From Labilibaculum sp. (GTDB taxonomy: Bacteria; Bacteroidota; Bacteroidia; Bacteroidales; Marinifilaceae): a stretch of DNA of 64,000 nucleotides. The stretch spans positions 124,001-188,000 of the forward strand of contig JAEINT010000009.1 in assembly GCA_016342745.1 (NCBI GenBank). The letters run 5' to 3'. The notes below the pieces were generated by a model that was not told the DNA's origin, searched no databases, and saw only the letters and a list, made by a program, of their open reading frames with translations. Both the position numbers and the translations under genes were made by a program. The stretch's first letter is position 1; every line of letters starts with the position of its first letter. Shown one piece after another: positions 18,846-26,735 of this stretch.

Positions 18846-18879
18846 AAAAGACTGTAAATCAATGGATTTACAGTCTTTT
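18846..18879 (-). terminator. Rho-independent terminator of the tRNA operon
   Basis: A perfect 15-bp stem (AAAAGACTGTAAATC / GATTTACAGTCTTTT) with loop AATG is followed on the minus strand by a T-rich tract. It lies about 23 bases after the 3' end of tRNA-Ser. Confidence 0.85.
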
Positions 18880-18902
18880 GGTTTAGGATAAATCCTAAAT
18901 TG

Positions 18903-18987
18903 CGGAGAAAGAGGGATTCGAACCCCCGGTACGTTGCCGCACAATAGTTTTCAAGACTACCGCATTCGACCACTCTGCCATTTCTCC
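18903..18987 (-). tRNA. tRNA-Ser(TGA)
   Basis: Minus strand begins GGAGAAATGGCAGAGTGG and ends with the matching acceptor TTTCTCC plus G. The anticodon loop CTTGAAA gives TGA (Ser), and a long variable arm (TGTGCGGCAACGTAC) is typical of serine tRNA. No encoded CCA. Last gene of the operon. Confidence 0.92.
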
Positions 18988-18996
18988 AAAATATTG

Positions 18997-19069
18997 AGCG
19001 GGAAACGAGACTCAAACTCGCGACCCTCAGCTTGGAAGGCTGATGCTCTATCAACTGAGCTATTCCCGC
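18997..19069 (-). tRNA. tRNA-Gly(TCC), copy 2 in transcription order
   Basis: Minus strand begins GCGGGAATAGCTCAGTTGAT; the anticodon loop CTTCCAA gives TCC (Gly). The acceptor stem GCGGGAA/TTCCCGC is perfect. Identical to the copy at 19209-19281. Confidence 0.93.
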
Positions 19070-19102
19070 ATACAAGAAACTCTTTAGTTTCTCAAGTAAA
19101 AG

Positions 19103-19184
19103 TGGGGAGAGCAGGATTCGAACCTGCGAAGACGAAGTCAACGGAGTTACAGTCCGTCCCAGTTGGCCACTTTGGTATCTCCCC
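19103..19184 (-). tRNA. tRNA-Tyr(GTA), copy 2 in transcription order
   Basis: Minus strand begins GGGGAGATACCAAAGTGG; the anticodon loop ACTGTAA gives GTA (Tyr). It has a long variable arm as in bacterial tRNA-Tyr. Identical to the copy at 19315-19396. Confidence 0.93.
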
Positions 19185-19208
19185 AAACAATAATTTCAAA
19201 AAAAAGTG

Positions 19209-19281
19209 AGCGGGAAACGAGACTCAAACTCGCGACCCTCAGCTTGGAAGGCTGATGCTCTATCAACTGAGCTATTCCCGC
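19209..19281 (-). tRNA. tRNA-Gly(TCC), copy 1 in transcription order
   Basis: Same sequence as the gene at 18997-19069, displaced by 212 bases; part of a tandem duplication. Confidence 0.93.
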
Positions 19282-19314
19282 ATACAAGAAACTCTTTAGT
19301 TTCTCAAGTAAAAG

Positions 19315-19396
19315 TGGGGAGAGCAGGATTCGAACCTGCGAAGACGAAGTCAACGGAGTTACAGTCCGTCCCAGTTGGCCACTTTGGTATCTCCCC
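19315..19396 (-). tRNA. tRNA-Tyr(GTA), copy 1 in transcription order
   Basis: Same sequence as the gene at 19103-19184. First gene of the operon, about 43 bases after the promoter box at 19446-19439. Confidence 0.93.
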
Positions 19397-19438
19397 GATT
19401 GCAATTTTTTAAAGAACTTTGTTTCTTGATTGCGGATG

Positions 19439-19468
19439 CAAATATAGGGGCTTTGGTAGAATATACAA
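19439..19468 (-). promoter_or_regulatory. Promoter of the tRNA operon
   Basis: On the minus strand TTG (19468-19466), a 19-base spacer and TATATTTG (19446-19439) match the Bacteroidota consensus TTTG/TAnnTTTG. It lies directly upstream of tRNA-Tyr copy 1. Confidence 0.75.
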
Positions 19469-19823
19469 GGGGTACCCGAGATTTTTTTTCAAAAAAAAGC
19501 TTTTTTTTATGTAAGTGTTTGATTTACTAGGAAATATTTTTCAAACTATTTTTAAAAGAATAAACGGCGAACTGAATATTTCCTCTTTTTGTGCATTTTT
19601 TATTCTAAATTAGAATCGATTATTTTGAATTTCTTGTAATGAATGTAAGTTTGATAAAATGGAAAAGTAGATGGAAAATGGCTTTCTAAGAAGAATTTTA
19701 TACATAAAGGAAGCAATGAACTCTAAATTACAATATATGCGCTCAGGAAAGCTTTAAATGCAGATAGAGTATTTATTTGCCGATTGATGTTTAAGAGGCA
19801 TGAGTCGAAAGTAAAGAGCAAAA

Positions 19824-19857
19824 AAAAACGGAAACTAATTGCTTAGTCTCCGTTTTT
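19824..19857 (-). terminator. Terminator after the TPR protein gene
   Basis: A 13-bp stem with one mismatch (AAAAACGGAAACT / AGTCTCCGTTTTT) and an 8-base loop, followed on the minus strand by a T run. It lies 18 bases after the stop codon of the TPR gene. Confidence 0.8.
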
Positions 19858-19874
19858 ATATTTTTTTGTTTTTA

Positions 19875-20567
19875 CTATTTCAACATTGCTTTCGCTCTGG
19901 TGATGTATTTTTCAACGTCACGAGCTTCTGCTGATTTTGCAAAATCTTTTTCAATTTTTTCGTATGCTGCAATAGCACTATTAAAATCACCAACCATTTC
20001 GTAAGCGATACCTGCTTTTTGCAAGTAGATTGGAGTCGTAAAGTCATTTGCATTGAATGAACTTGCATCCATATAGTTCGAAGCAGCTTTTTTAGTTTCT
20101 CCAAGTTCCATATATGCATCACCAGTTGCAGCAATAGCTTCAGTGCTCAACAAGAAGTCATCAGAACTAAATTTAGCTAAATGATCAATTGCTTTTTGGA
20201 ATTCACCAATTCTTAAATATGAAATACCTGCGTAATATTGAGATAGATTACCTGCAGAGGTAGAACCAAATTCATCGATAATACTAAGAACACCAGGATA
20301 ATTCTCATCGCCATTTAAAACAAGTTTGAATGAATCTTGATCGAAATATCTTTGTGCTTGGTATATTTGACTCTTAGCATTTTCTTCAAGAGGTGCTTTG
20401 TAGTACTTTTGGAAAGCAAAAATAGCTACAGCCACTACCATTATTGCAAGAGCTATTGTGGTAAGCTTCTTTTGATTCTTCTCAATATATTGTTCGGTTT
20501 TGCTTAAAGCTTCTTCTAAATTTTCAAAATTATCTTCGGATACCTGATCCTTTTTATTCTTTGACAT
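19875..20567 (-). CDS. Membrane-anchored tetratricopeptide-repeat protein
   Basis: I start at ATG 20567 (MSKNKKDQ) rather than a TTG six bases upstream, giving 230 aa. A cytosolic N-terminus is followed by a membrane helix (about 35-55, TTIALAIMVVAVAIFAF) and TPR-like helix pairs with FQKAIDHLAKF, DAYMELGETKKAASNYM and AGIAYEMVGDFNSAIAAYEK. The layout resembles YfgM-like proteins, which act in protein quality control or envelope assembly, but the role here is inferred only. It is divergent from recF and has its own TACATTTG box at 20609-20602. Confidence 0.85.
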   Translation of the reverse strand: MSKNKKDQVSEDNFENLEEALSKTEQYIEKNQKKLTTIALAIMVVAVAIFAFQKYYKAPLEENAKSQIYQAQRYFDQDSFKLVLNGDENYPGVLSIIDEFGSTSAGNLSQYYAGISYLRIGEFQKAIDHLAKFSSDDFLLSTEAIAATGDAYMELGETKKAASNYMDASSFNANDFTTPIYLQKAGIAYEMVGDFNSAIAAYEKIEKDFAKSAEARDVEKYITRAKAMLK

Positions 20568-20601
20568 ACTCAAATAATTATTAGTTTCATTTTTTCTAAC
20601 G

Positions 20602-20720
20602 CAAATGTAATTTTTTTTACGAAATATAAGGCATAATTTCTATAAAAAATGAACAAGTGATTTTACATTATTAATAGATCTAAATAATTAAATTCGAATT
20701 GATTTTATTTCGTAATTTTG
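20602..20720. promoter_or_regulatory. Divergent promoter region for the TPR gene and recF
   Basis: Minus-strand TACATTTG (20609-20602) serves the TPR gene and plus-strand TAATTTTG (20713-20720) serves recF; both match TAnnTTTG at suitable distance from the starts. Clear upstream TTTG elements were not found. Confidence 0.55.
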
Positions 20721-20746
20721 CAGCGTTCACCTAAGTTATATTATAC

Positions 20747-21847
20747 ATGCATCTGGAAAAAATATCCCTCTTAAATTATAAAAACATACTTGATTTAGAA
20801 TTGAATTTTTCACCTAAAATCAACTGTTTTATTGGGAATAATGGAATGGGAAAGACGAATTTACTTGATGCAGTTTACTACCTAAGCTTTTGTAAATCAT
20901 ATTTTTCATCTAGCGATCAGCTAAATATTAATCATGATGAACAGTTTATGGTATTGGAAGGCACCTACCAAAGAAAGGAGTTGAGTGAACTTGTTTATTG
21001 TGGTGTAAAGCGTGGGCAAAAGAAGAATTTTAAGCGAAATAAAAAAGAATATAAAAAACTTTCGGAGCACATTGGCCTGATCCCTATAGTGATGGTTTCC
21101 CCTGCTGATGTAAGTTTAATTACGGATGGAAGCGATGAAAGAAGAAAATACATGGACAGTGTAATTTCTCAATATGACCGTAAGTATTTAGAGGATTTAA
21201 TTCGTTACAATAGAGTTATACAACAAAGAAATAAATTATTGAAAGATTTTGCATCTGGAAATCGTTTTGATGAGGATACCTTGAGTATTTGGGATGAACA
21301 GATGATTGTTTTGGGTAGCTCTATCTACGAAAAGAGAAAAGATTTTTTGAATAAGTTGATGCCTGTTTTTCAAGAATACTATCAGGTTATTTCTCAGGGA
21401 AATGAAAAGGTAAATCTGGAATACAAATCATTACTACACGAAAATTCTTTACGAGATTTATTGCTTAATGCCAGATGGAAAGATCAGGTCATGCAATACA
21501 CTACGGTAGGAATTCATAAGGATGATTTGGAATTGACATTGGGAGGCTATCCAATTAAGAAAATGGGTTCGCAAGGGCAAAAAAAGACGTATCTTATTGC
21601 TTTAAAGCTGGCTCAGTTTGATTTTATTAAGCAAATAGCAGGCTTTAATCCCATTCTTTTGCTCGATGATATTTTTGATAAGTTAGATTCTCAAAGAGTA
21701 GAACAGATTGTTAAGTTGGTTTCGGAAGATCGATTTGGTCAGATTTTCATATCCGATACCAATCGCGATCATTTAAATGAAATACTTTCGGGAATGGATC
21801 TCGATTATCAGTTGTTTGTTATCGATAAAGGTGCCATTGTAAGCTAA
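20747..21847 (+). CDS. recF: DNA replication and repair protein RecF
   Basis: The 366-aa protein has the SMC/RecF-type Walker A GNNGMGKTNLLDAVYYL (about 31-47), the signature region MGSQGQKKTYLIALKLAQ (about 269-286) and Walker B PILLLDDIFDKLD (about 299-311) followed by the D-loop region. RecF acts at single-strand gaps with RecO and RecR to load RecA. Length is normal. The DUF721 gene follows after 5 bases, the same pairing seen in many Bacteroidota. Confidence 0.95.
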   Translation: MHLEKISLLNYKNILDLELNFSPKINCFIGNNGMGKTNLLDAVYYLSFCKSYFSSSDQLNINHDEQFMVLEGTYQRKELSELVYCGVKRGQKKNFKRNKKEYKKLSEHIGLIPIVMVSPADVSLITDGSDERRKYMDSVISQYDRKYLEDLIRYNRVIQQRNKLLKDFASGNRFDEDTLSIWDEQMIVLGSSIYEKRKDFLNKLMPVFQEYYQVISQGNEKVNLEYKSLLHENSLRDLLLNARWKDQVMQYTTVGIHKDDLELTLGGYPIKKMGSQGQKKTYLIALKLAQFDFIKQIAGFNPILLLDDIFDKLDSQRVEQIVKLVSEDRFGQIFISDTNRDHLNEILSGMDLDYQLFVIDKGAIVS

Positions 21848-21852
21848 ATAAA

Positions 21853-22143
21853 ATGAGAAGAAGTAAAACTGAAAAAATAGACCAGTTAATTCAACAGGTA
21901 CTTAAGGAAAATAATTTAGACGGAAAATTGAAGGAGTATGAGTTGGTTACCTCCTGGGAGAAAGTAATCGGGAAGACGGTTGCCAATGCTACGACTGATA
22001 TTTACATCCGAAATCGAAAATTATTTGTGAAAGTTCGTTCTTCGGTTATTCGAAATGAGCTCTTAATGATAAAAGATGGCTTAATAAAAGCTTTGAATCG
22101 AGAGGTTCAAGCCAATATTATAGATGATATTATTGTACGATAA
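21853..22143 (+). CDS. DUF721 (DciA-related) protein
   Basis: The 96-aa protein fits the DUF721 fold: short helical start, then ELVTSWEKVIGKTVANATTD, IRNRKLFVKVRSSVIRNEL and a final helix. DUF721 includes DciA, a loader of the replicative helicase in bacteria that lack DnaC. Linkage to recF fits a replication role, but this short form consists of the core domain only and its own activity is unproven. Confidence 0.85.
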   Translation: MRRSKTEKIDQLIQQVLKENNLDGKLKEYELVTSWEKVIGKTVANATTDIYIRNRKLFVKVRSSVIRNELLMIKDGLIKALNREVQANIIDDIIVR

Positions 22144-22146
22144 AAG

Positions 22147-22180
22147 AAAAGCGCATCAAGATTACTCTTAATGCGCTTTT
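22147..22180. terminator. Bidirectional terminator between DUF721 gene and ndk
   Basis: A 10-bp stem (AAAAGCGCAT / ATGCGCTTTT) with a further inner 4-bp pair and T-rich flanks on both strands lies between two convergent genes. Confidence 0.85.
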
Positions 22181-22200
22181 TATCTATTCTTAATTTCTTA

Positions 22201-22620
22201 TTAAAACATTTCCGTTCCTGCAAAATGAAATGCTCCTTCAATGCAAGCATTTTCATTGCTATCAGAACCGTGAACAGCATTACGAGACATCGACTCTGCA
22301 AACTGCTTACGAATAGTTCCATCTCCTGCTTCTGCCGGATTTGTCGCTCCAATTAAAGTTCTAAAATCAACTACTGCATTCTCTTTTTCTAAAATCGCCG
22401 ACACAATAGGTCCTGAGCTCATAAAGTCAGTCAAGTCTTCAAAAAATGGTCTTTCTTTGTGTACTTCATAGAAAGTTTCAGCTTGTTCTTTACTGATTTG
22501 AGTGTATTTCATCGCAACAATGCGAAATCCAGCTTCGTTTATTTTGGCAAGTATAGCACCGATATGTCCATTTGCAACAGCATCTGGTTTTATCATGGTA
22601 AAGGTTCTATCTGTTCTCAT
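22201..22620 (-). CDS. ndk: Nucleoside diphosphate kinase
   Basis: The 139-aa protein begins with the NDK hallmark [16 protein letters not shown] and contains the active-site histidine in [14 protein letters not shown] (His about 116), the segment that defines the family. It transfers the gamma phosphate between nucleoside triphosphates and diphosphates through phosphohistidine. Length is normal (about 135-145). A single-gene unit on the minus strand. Confidence 0.97.
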   Translation of the reverse strand: MRTDRTFTMIKPDAVANGHIGAILAKINEAGFRIVAMKYTQISKEQAETFYEVHKERPFFEDLTDFMSSGPIVSAILEKENAVVDFRTLIGATNPAEAGDGTIRKQFAESMSRNAVHGSDSNENACIEGAFHFAGTEMF

Positions 22621-22801
22621 GTATGTGTATAGTTAAATGTTTCGTATACAAAATTAATTATTCTGAGCACCTGTGCAATAGTTCGTTTAACAAAACAAGA
22701 AAAATACAAGCGCAGCTAAATTTGTTTTCAGACTCTTCAGTTTATTATTAAGCGATCTGTTGTATCTTTACGTCTTATTTTTAAATCAACCCAATAAAAG
22801 A

Positions 22802-23839
22802 ATGAACGATTTGCTTAATAGGATTGACAAAAATCTAATTAAAGAAGCGAAAGTATTACTTTCTGATTCAACAAAAATTTCAATCATACCTCATTCAGGT
22901 CCAGATGGTGATGCGATAGGCTCATCGCTTGCTCTATATCAATATTTAAAGAAAAAAGGAAAGCAAGCACAGATAATAAGTCCAAGTGCATACCCTGTAT
23001 TTTTAAAATGGCTGCCAGAAAATTCTGATGTTTGGATTTATACCAATGGTAAGAAAAAGGCCGAGGAGTATTTGAATTCTTCTGATTTGATATTTATTGT
23101 AGATCATAATTCTTTTAAGCGCTCGGGCGATTTAGAAACAGTTCTAGAGAAAGCTACTGCAAAAAAAATAATGATTGATCATCATCCAGAGCCAGAGCCA
23201 ATTGTAGATTTGATGTTTTCGGATGTGAAAATGTGTTCTACTTGCGAAATGATGTACGAATTTATTGAAGCATTAGGCGACGAGAACTTAATTGATGATC
23301 GAATTTCAGAATGTATTTATACTGGAATCATTACTGATACGGGTGGGTTGAGTTACAATTCGTCGCAACCAAGAACCTATCAAATTGTAGGTAGCTTAAT
23401 TGCAAATGGTATTGATAAAAGTAAAATTCATTCTAATATATACGATAATTTCTCCCCAGATCGCATGAAGTTGTTAGGACATTGTTTGGATCAAGGAATG
23501 GAAGTGTTGTCTGACTATCAGGCGGCTATAATAAAGCTTACAAAGGAAGATTTAGTACGTTTTAATTACAAAGATGGAGATACAGAAGGCTTTGTGAACT
23601 ATCCTTTATCTATACAGGGCATGAAGATGTCAGTTATCTTTATTGAAAAAGATGATGTGGTGAAAATTTCATTTAGATCGAAAGGAAATGTTCCTATTAA
23701 TAGCGTTGCTCGCGAATATTTTAATGGTGGAGGACATATGAATGCCGCCGGAGGTCGAACAGATCTTAAATTAGATGAAGCAATAAACCTATTTAAGAAA
23801 GTATTGCCTGATTTTCATAAAACTTTGGAAGAAAAATAA
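22802..23839 (+). CDS. DHH/DHHA1 phosphoesterase, NrnA-like
   Basis: I start at ATG 22802 (MNDLLNRIDKNL; 345 aa). A longer frame opening with TTG at 22760 begins inside the promoter-like TATCTTTA. Metal-binding motifs are HSGPDGDAIGSS (about 31-42), LIFIVDHN and IDHHPEP, and the C-terminal DHHA1 domain ends in GGGHMNAAGG. NrnA-type enzymes degrade short oligoribonucleotides and pAp; others cleave cyclic dinucleotides. Which substrate applies here cannot be told from sequence. The gene stands alone. Confidence 0.88.
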   Translation: MNDLLNRIDKNLIKEAKVLLSDSTKISIIPHSGPDGDAIGSSLALYQYLKKKGKQAQIISPSAYPVFLKWLPENSDVWIYTNGKKKAEEYLNSSDLIFIVDHNSFKRSGDLETVLEKATAKKIMIDHHPEPEPIVDLMFSDVKMCSTCEMMYEFIEALGDENLIDDRISECIYTGIITDTGGLSYNSSQPRTYQIVGSLIANGIDKSKIHSNIYDNFSPDRMKLLGHCLDQGMEVLSDYQAAIIKLTKEDLVRFNYKDGDTEGFVNYPLSIQGMKMSVIFIEKDDVVKISFRSKGNVPINSVAREYFNGGGHMNAAGGRTDLKLDEAINLFKKVLPDFHKTLEEK

Positions 23840-24013
23840 ATCACTATTTGTAAAATAAAAGACTTAGTGGTATGATATTTGCTCAGTTACGATTAGTGGT
23901 CGTCTTTGATTGATGATGATTTGTTTTAGGGGATAATAAAATCAAAGATTAACCAATATTGCCCGATTTTAGGTGGTCGGGATAGTAACCTGAATTTTTA
24001 TCTATGAAGTTCG

Positions 24014-24045
24014 CAGCGCAGATTCATCATCTGCGCTGTTTTTTT
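24014..24045 (+). terminator. Terminator
   Basis: A perfect 10-bp stem (CAGCGCAGAT / ATCTGCGCTG), 5-base loop and T7 run on the plus strand, downstream of the DHH gene and just before the convergent methyltransferase gene. Confidence 0.8.
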
Positions 24046-24050
24046 ATGTC

Positions 24051-24758
24051 CTATTTATCTCTGTGGATAAGGAAAATTGTAGGTCTCTTGTGTAAATCAG
24101 GAACATTGTTTTTCCAGTTTTTAACAGGCATTGTTTTGATGTATTCCGTTTCGAGCGTAATGTCGGCAGCAATACAAAGCTTGGTACTTGGATGGCAATT
24201 TTGAATCAGATCTTCTACCATTTTCATGTTTCGAAAAGGTGTTTCGATAAACATTTGGCTTTGCCCTTCGTTAATCGAGCGATTGTCTAATTGCTTGATC
24301 TTTTTTGCTCTTTCTCCCGCTTGAATTGGTAAATAACCATTAAAAGCAAAGTTTTGTCCGTTAAAACCAGATGCCATTAAGGAAAGTAGGATAGAAGATG
24401 GACCTACCAAAGGAATAACCTTAATGTCTTTTGTGTGTGCAATTTTCACAACATCAGCGCCAGGATCGGCAACTCCAGGACAACCAGCCTCTGAAATGAT
24501 TCCCATGTCATGCTCTTTAAGAGCATTTAAATATCCCGAAATATCATTTGGCGAGGTGTGTTTGTTCAATTCATAAAAGGTCAATTCATCAATATTGATG
24601 TTTCGATCTATTTTTTTCAAATAGCGACGAGTTGTTCTTATATTCTCAACAATAAAATGTTTAAGATCAGGAATAAGTTGTTGAATGTACATTGGGATTA
24701 CCTGATCAATTTCAGAATCACCCAAAGTTGTTGGAATTAAAAAAAGTTTGCCCTTCAT
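24051..24758 (-). CDS. SAM-dependent methyltransferase, RsmI-like (tetrapyrrole methylase fold)
   Basis: The 235-aa protein has the tetrapyrrole-methylase/RsmI pattern: LFLIPTTLGD at the start, FIVENIRTTRRYLKK, then MGIISEAGCPGVADPGA and VIPLVGPSSILLSLMASG. RsmI methylates C1402 of 16S rRNA. This is the shorter Bacteroidota form, which often occurs beside a standard rsmI elsewhere in the genome, so it may be a paralogue with another RNA target. No partner genes adjoin it. Confidence 0.85.
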   Translation of the reverse strand: MKGKLFLIPTTLGDSEIDQVIPMYIQQLIPDLKHFIVENIRTTRRYLKKIDRNINIDELTFYELNKHTSPNDISGYLNALKEHDMGIISEAGCPGVADPGADVVKIAHTKDIKVIPLVGPSSILLSLMASGFNGQNFAFNGYLPIQAGERAKKIKQLDNRSINEGQSQMFIETPFRNMKMVEDLIQNCHPSTKLCIAADITLETEYIKTMPVKNWKNNVPDLHKRPTIFLIHRDK

Positions 24759-24915
24759 GATTGATTAATTTTGGGCAAATGTACAAAATAACTTATTCAC
24801 TAATTCTGTTTGTTGAATTCAATTCCATTTTTCTTATTTACATTCAATATGAATAATTTTGAATTCAAGTTGATTTGTTTCATCTTTGCACTTCATCGGC
24901 ATTATTGATTACAAT

Positions 24916-25848
24916 ATGACACAGATTGCAGCTAAAATAATATTAAATCGAAACTTTATTCTGGTTCTTGCAGTAATTTTAGGATTGCTAATTGGAGATT
25001 GGGCTACTTTACTAAAGGACTATACTTTTTATATTTTAGCGATTGTTATGACTTTCTCTACAACGGGAATTTCGACTAAAGCAATGTTTCCTTTAAAAGA
25101 GATGTTTGTGCCCATGTTGCTTGGTTCATTTTTAAACTATGTTGTATTTGGTGTTGTTATTATTAGTGTTTCCTATTGGTTAATGCCTACGGCCGAATTG
25201 TTCCTTGGTTTTGTCGTAATTGCTTCAACTCCTCCCGGTGTTGCTGTAATTCCCTTCTCGCACATTTTAGATGGAGACCTTAAATATGCAATTGTTGGAA
25301 CTTTAGGCGCATTTATTTCTTCCTTGTTTTTTGCACCACTTATCGTCAGCTTATTTTCGAATGTTGACGGAGGAATCGACCCACTTCAATTGTTTATTAC
25401 AATGGTGCAACTGGTTTTACTTCCTTTGTTGATTTCTAGATTATTACTGTGGAAGCCGATCAAGCCAACAGTAGAGAAGATTAGAGGTCGAATTGTAGAT
25501 TGGGGATTTGCATTGATAATTTTTACTGCAGTTGGACTCAATCGCCAAGTATTTTTTTCTAATTTTGATATACTCTTGCTGGTATCCCTTGTATTGTTTA
25601 TTGGGATTTTTGGTTTGGGATGGTTTTATGAATGGTTTAGTAAGAAAATTGGCATTTCGGCGCCTGTGGCAGTTACTCAAAACCTATTGGTTACCATTAA
25701 AAGTTCGGGATTTGCTGTTGTTACGGCATTAACCTTATTTGGAACTGAAGCCGCTATCCCTTCCGCTGTAATGGCTATTTTTGTGTTGATGTACTTGCTT
25801 TATCTTTCCATAAGAAAAGAGTATTTCGGTACCAATAAAAGTGATTAG
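24916..25848 (+). CDS. Bile acid:sodium symporter (BASS) superfamily transporter
   Basis: The start is ATG 24916 (MTQIAAKII), 310 aa. An upstream TTG lies in a promoter-like CATCTTTG. About nine to ten membrane helices are seen, with the BASS features FSTTGISTKAM, ASTPPGVAVIPFSHILDGDL (substrate and sodium crossover region) and QNLLVTIKSSGFAVVTAL. The family moves organic anions with sodium; arsenite exporters are related. The substrate cannot be predicted. It is followed after 30 bases by the MBL gene, perhaps in one operon. Confidence 0.8.
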   Translation: MTQIAAKIILNRNFILVLAVILGLLIGDWATLLKDYTFYILAIVMTFSTTGISTKAMFPLKEMFVPMLLGSFLNYVVFGVVIISVSYWLMPTAELFLGFVVIASTPPGVAVIPFSHILDGDLKYAIVGTLGAFISSLFFAPLIVSLFSNVDGGIDPLQLFITMVQLVLLPLLISRLLLWKPIKPTVEKIRGRIVDWGFALIIFTAVGLNRQVFFSNFDILLLVSLVLFIGIFGLGWFYEWFSKKIGISAPVAVTQNLLVTIKSSGFAVVTALTLFGTEAAIPSAVMAIFVLMYLLYLSIRKEYFGTNKSD

Positions 25849-25878
25849 CCAGCAGATTTACATTAGAATTGAAACTGA

Positions 25879-26646
25879 ATGGTGAAATTAACATTTTTAG
25901 GAACCGGTACTTCTCAAGGAGTTCCAATAATAGCGTGTAAATGTCCTGTATGTCTTTCTAACAATAGAAAGGATAAGCGATTGCGTTCTTCTGTCTTAAT
26001 TAATGTTGACGGTCAGAATTTGGTGATTGATAGTGGTCCTGATTTCAGATATCAGATGTTACGAGCTAAGGTTGAGAATATATCAGCAATCCTTTTTACA
26101 CACGAACACAAAGATCACACCGCAGGTTTAGATGATATTCGTGCATTTAATTGGGTGAATAAAAAAGCCGTTTCTATTTATGCTGAAAAGCGCGTGCAAG
26201 AATCCTTAAAGAAAGAATTTTCTTATGTTTTTGCTGAGTTTAAGTATCCCGGTATTCCTCAAATGAATTTGATTGATCTTACCAATGAAGCTTTTCATAT
26301 TAATGGGACAAGTATTCTTCCGATAAGGGTAAGGCATTTTAAATTGCCTGTTTACGGATTTAGAATTGATGATTTGGCTTACATTACTGATGCTAATTAC
26401 ATCTCGCCAGAGGAAAAAGAAAAGTTGAAAGGATTGAAAGTATTGGTTTTAAATGCACTTCGAAAAGAGGATCATATTTCTCATTTTACTCTTTCAGAAG
26501 CCCTCGAATTGGTTGCGGAATTAAAGCCCGAAAAAGCATATTTTACACACCTTAGTCATCAAATGGGATTTCACGATGAGGTGGAAGCTGAATTGCCCGA
26601 AAATGTTTTTTTAGCTTACGATGAATTAGAGATTGAGATAAATTAA
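25879..26646 (+). CDS. MBL-fold metal hydrolase (PhnP-like phosphodiesterase type)
   Basis: The 255-aa protein starts with TFLGTGTSQGVPIIACKCPV, has a zinc-type CKCPVC insert near residues 19-24, and has the metal site ILFTHEHKDHTAGLDD (about 71-86). A later Asp is in YITDAN and a late His in YFTHLSHQMGFHDE. This is the PhnP/RNase Z-like subgroup of metallo-beta-lactamase-fold phosphodiesterases. The natural substrate is not known. No phn genes are near, so a role in phosphonate use is not supported. Confidence 0.87.
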   Translation: MVKLTFLGTGTSQGVPIIACKCPVCLSNNRKDKRLRSSVLINVDGQNLVIDSGPDFRYQMLRAKVENISAILFTHEHKDHTAGLDDIRAFNWVNKKAVSIYAEKRVQESLKKEFSYVFAEFKYPGIPQMNLIDLTNEAFHINGTSILPIRVRHFKLPVYGFRIDDLAYITDANYISPEEKEKLKGLKVLVLNALRKEDHISHFTLSEALELVAELKPEKAYFTHLSHQMGFHDEVEAELPENVFLAYDELEIEIN

Positions 26647-26735
26647 GGGATTTGTTCTGGTTTATGGTATGGAAAAAAATAGCGCCATCATCATGAAGAT
26701 AATGGCACCAATAGGTATAACTTTAATTTTCTTTA

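Larger units (their letters stand above)
18995..19396. repeat. Exact tandem duplication of the tRNA-Tyr/tRNA-Gly unit
   Basis: The 190 bases 18995-19184 recur at 19207-19396 with no difference seen, including the Tyr-Gly spacer; the sequences flanking each copy differ. The identity points to a recent duplication or to ongoing gene conversion. Confidence 0.9.
19397..19874. other. Intergenic region between the tRNA operon and the TPR gene
   Basis: It contains the tRNA promoter at the left and the TPR-gene terminator at the right. Between about 19480 and 19820 it is very AT-rich and I see no gene or repeat. Confidence 0.6.

Noticed and set aside
18903-18987. tRNA-Ser as attachment site of the conjugative element
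   Set aside because: The tRNA 3' end faces the element, but no copy of its last bases was found near 1180-1840, and the tRNA's own terminator stands between it and the integrase.
18743-19412. Several open frames of 68-147 codons across the tRNA cluster
   Set aside because: They are frames read through tRNA genes; the repeated peptide text only reflects the tandem tRNA duplication.
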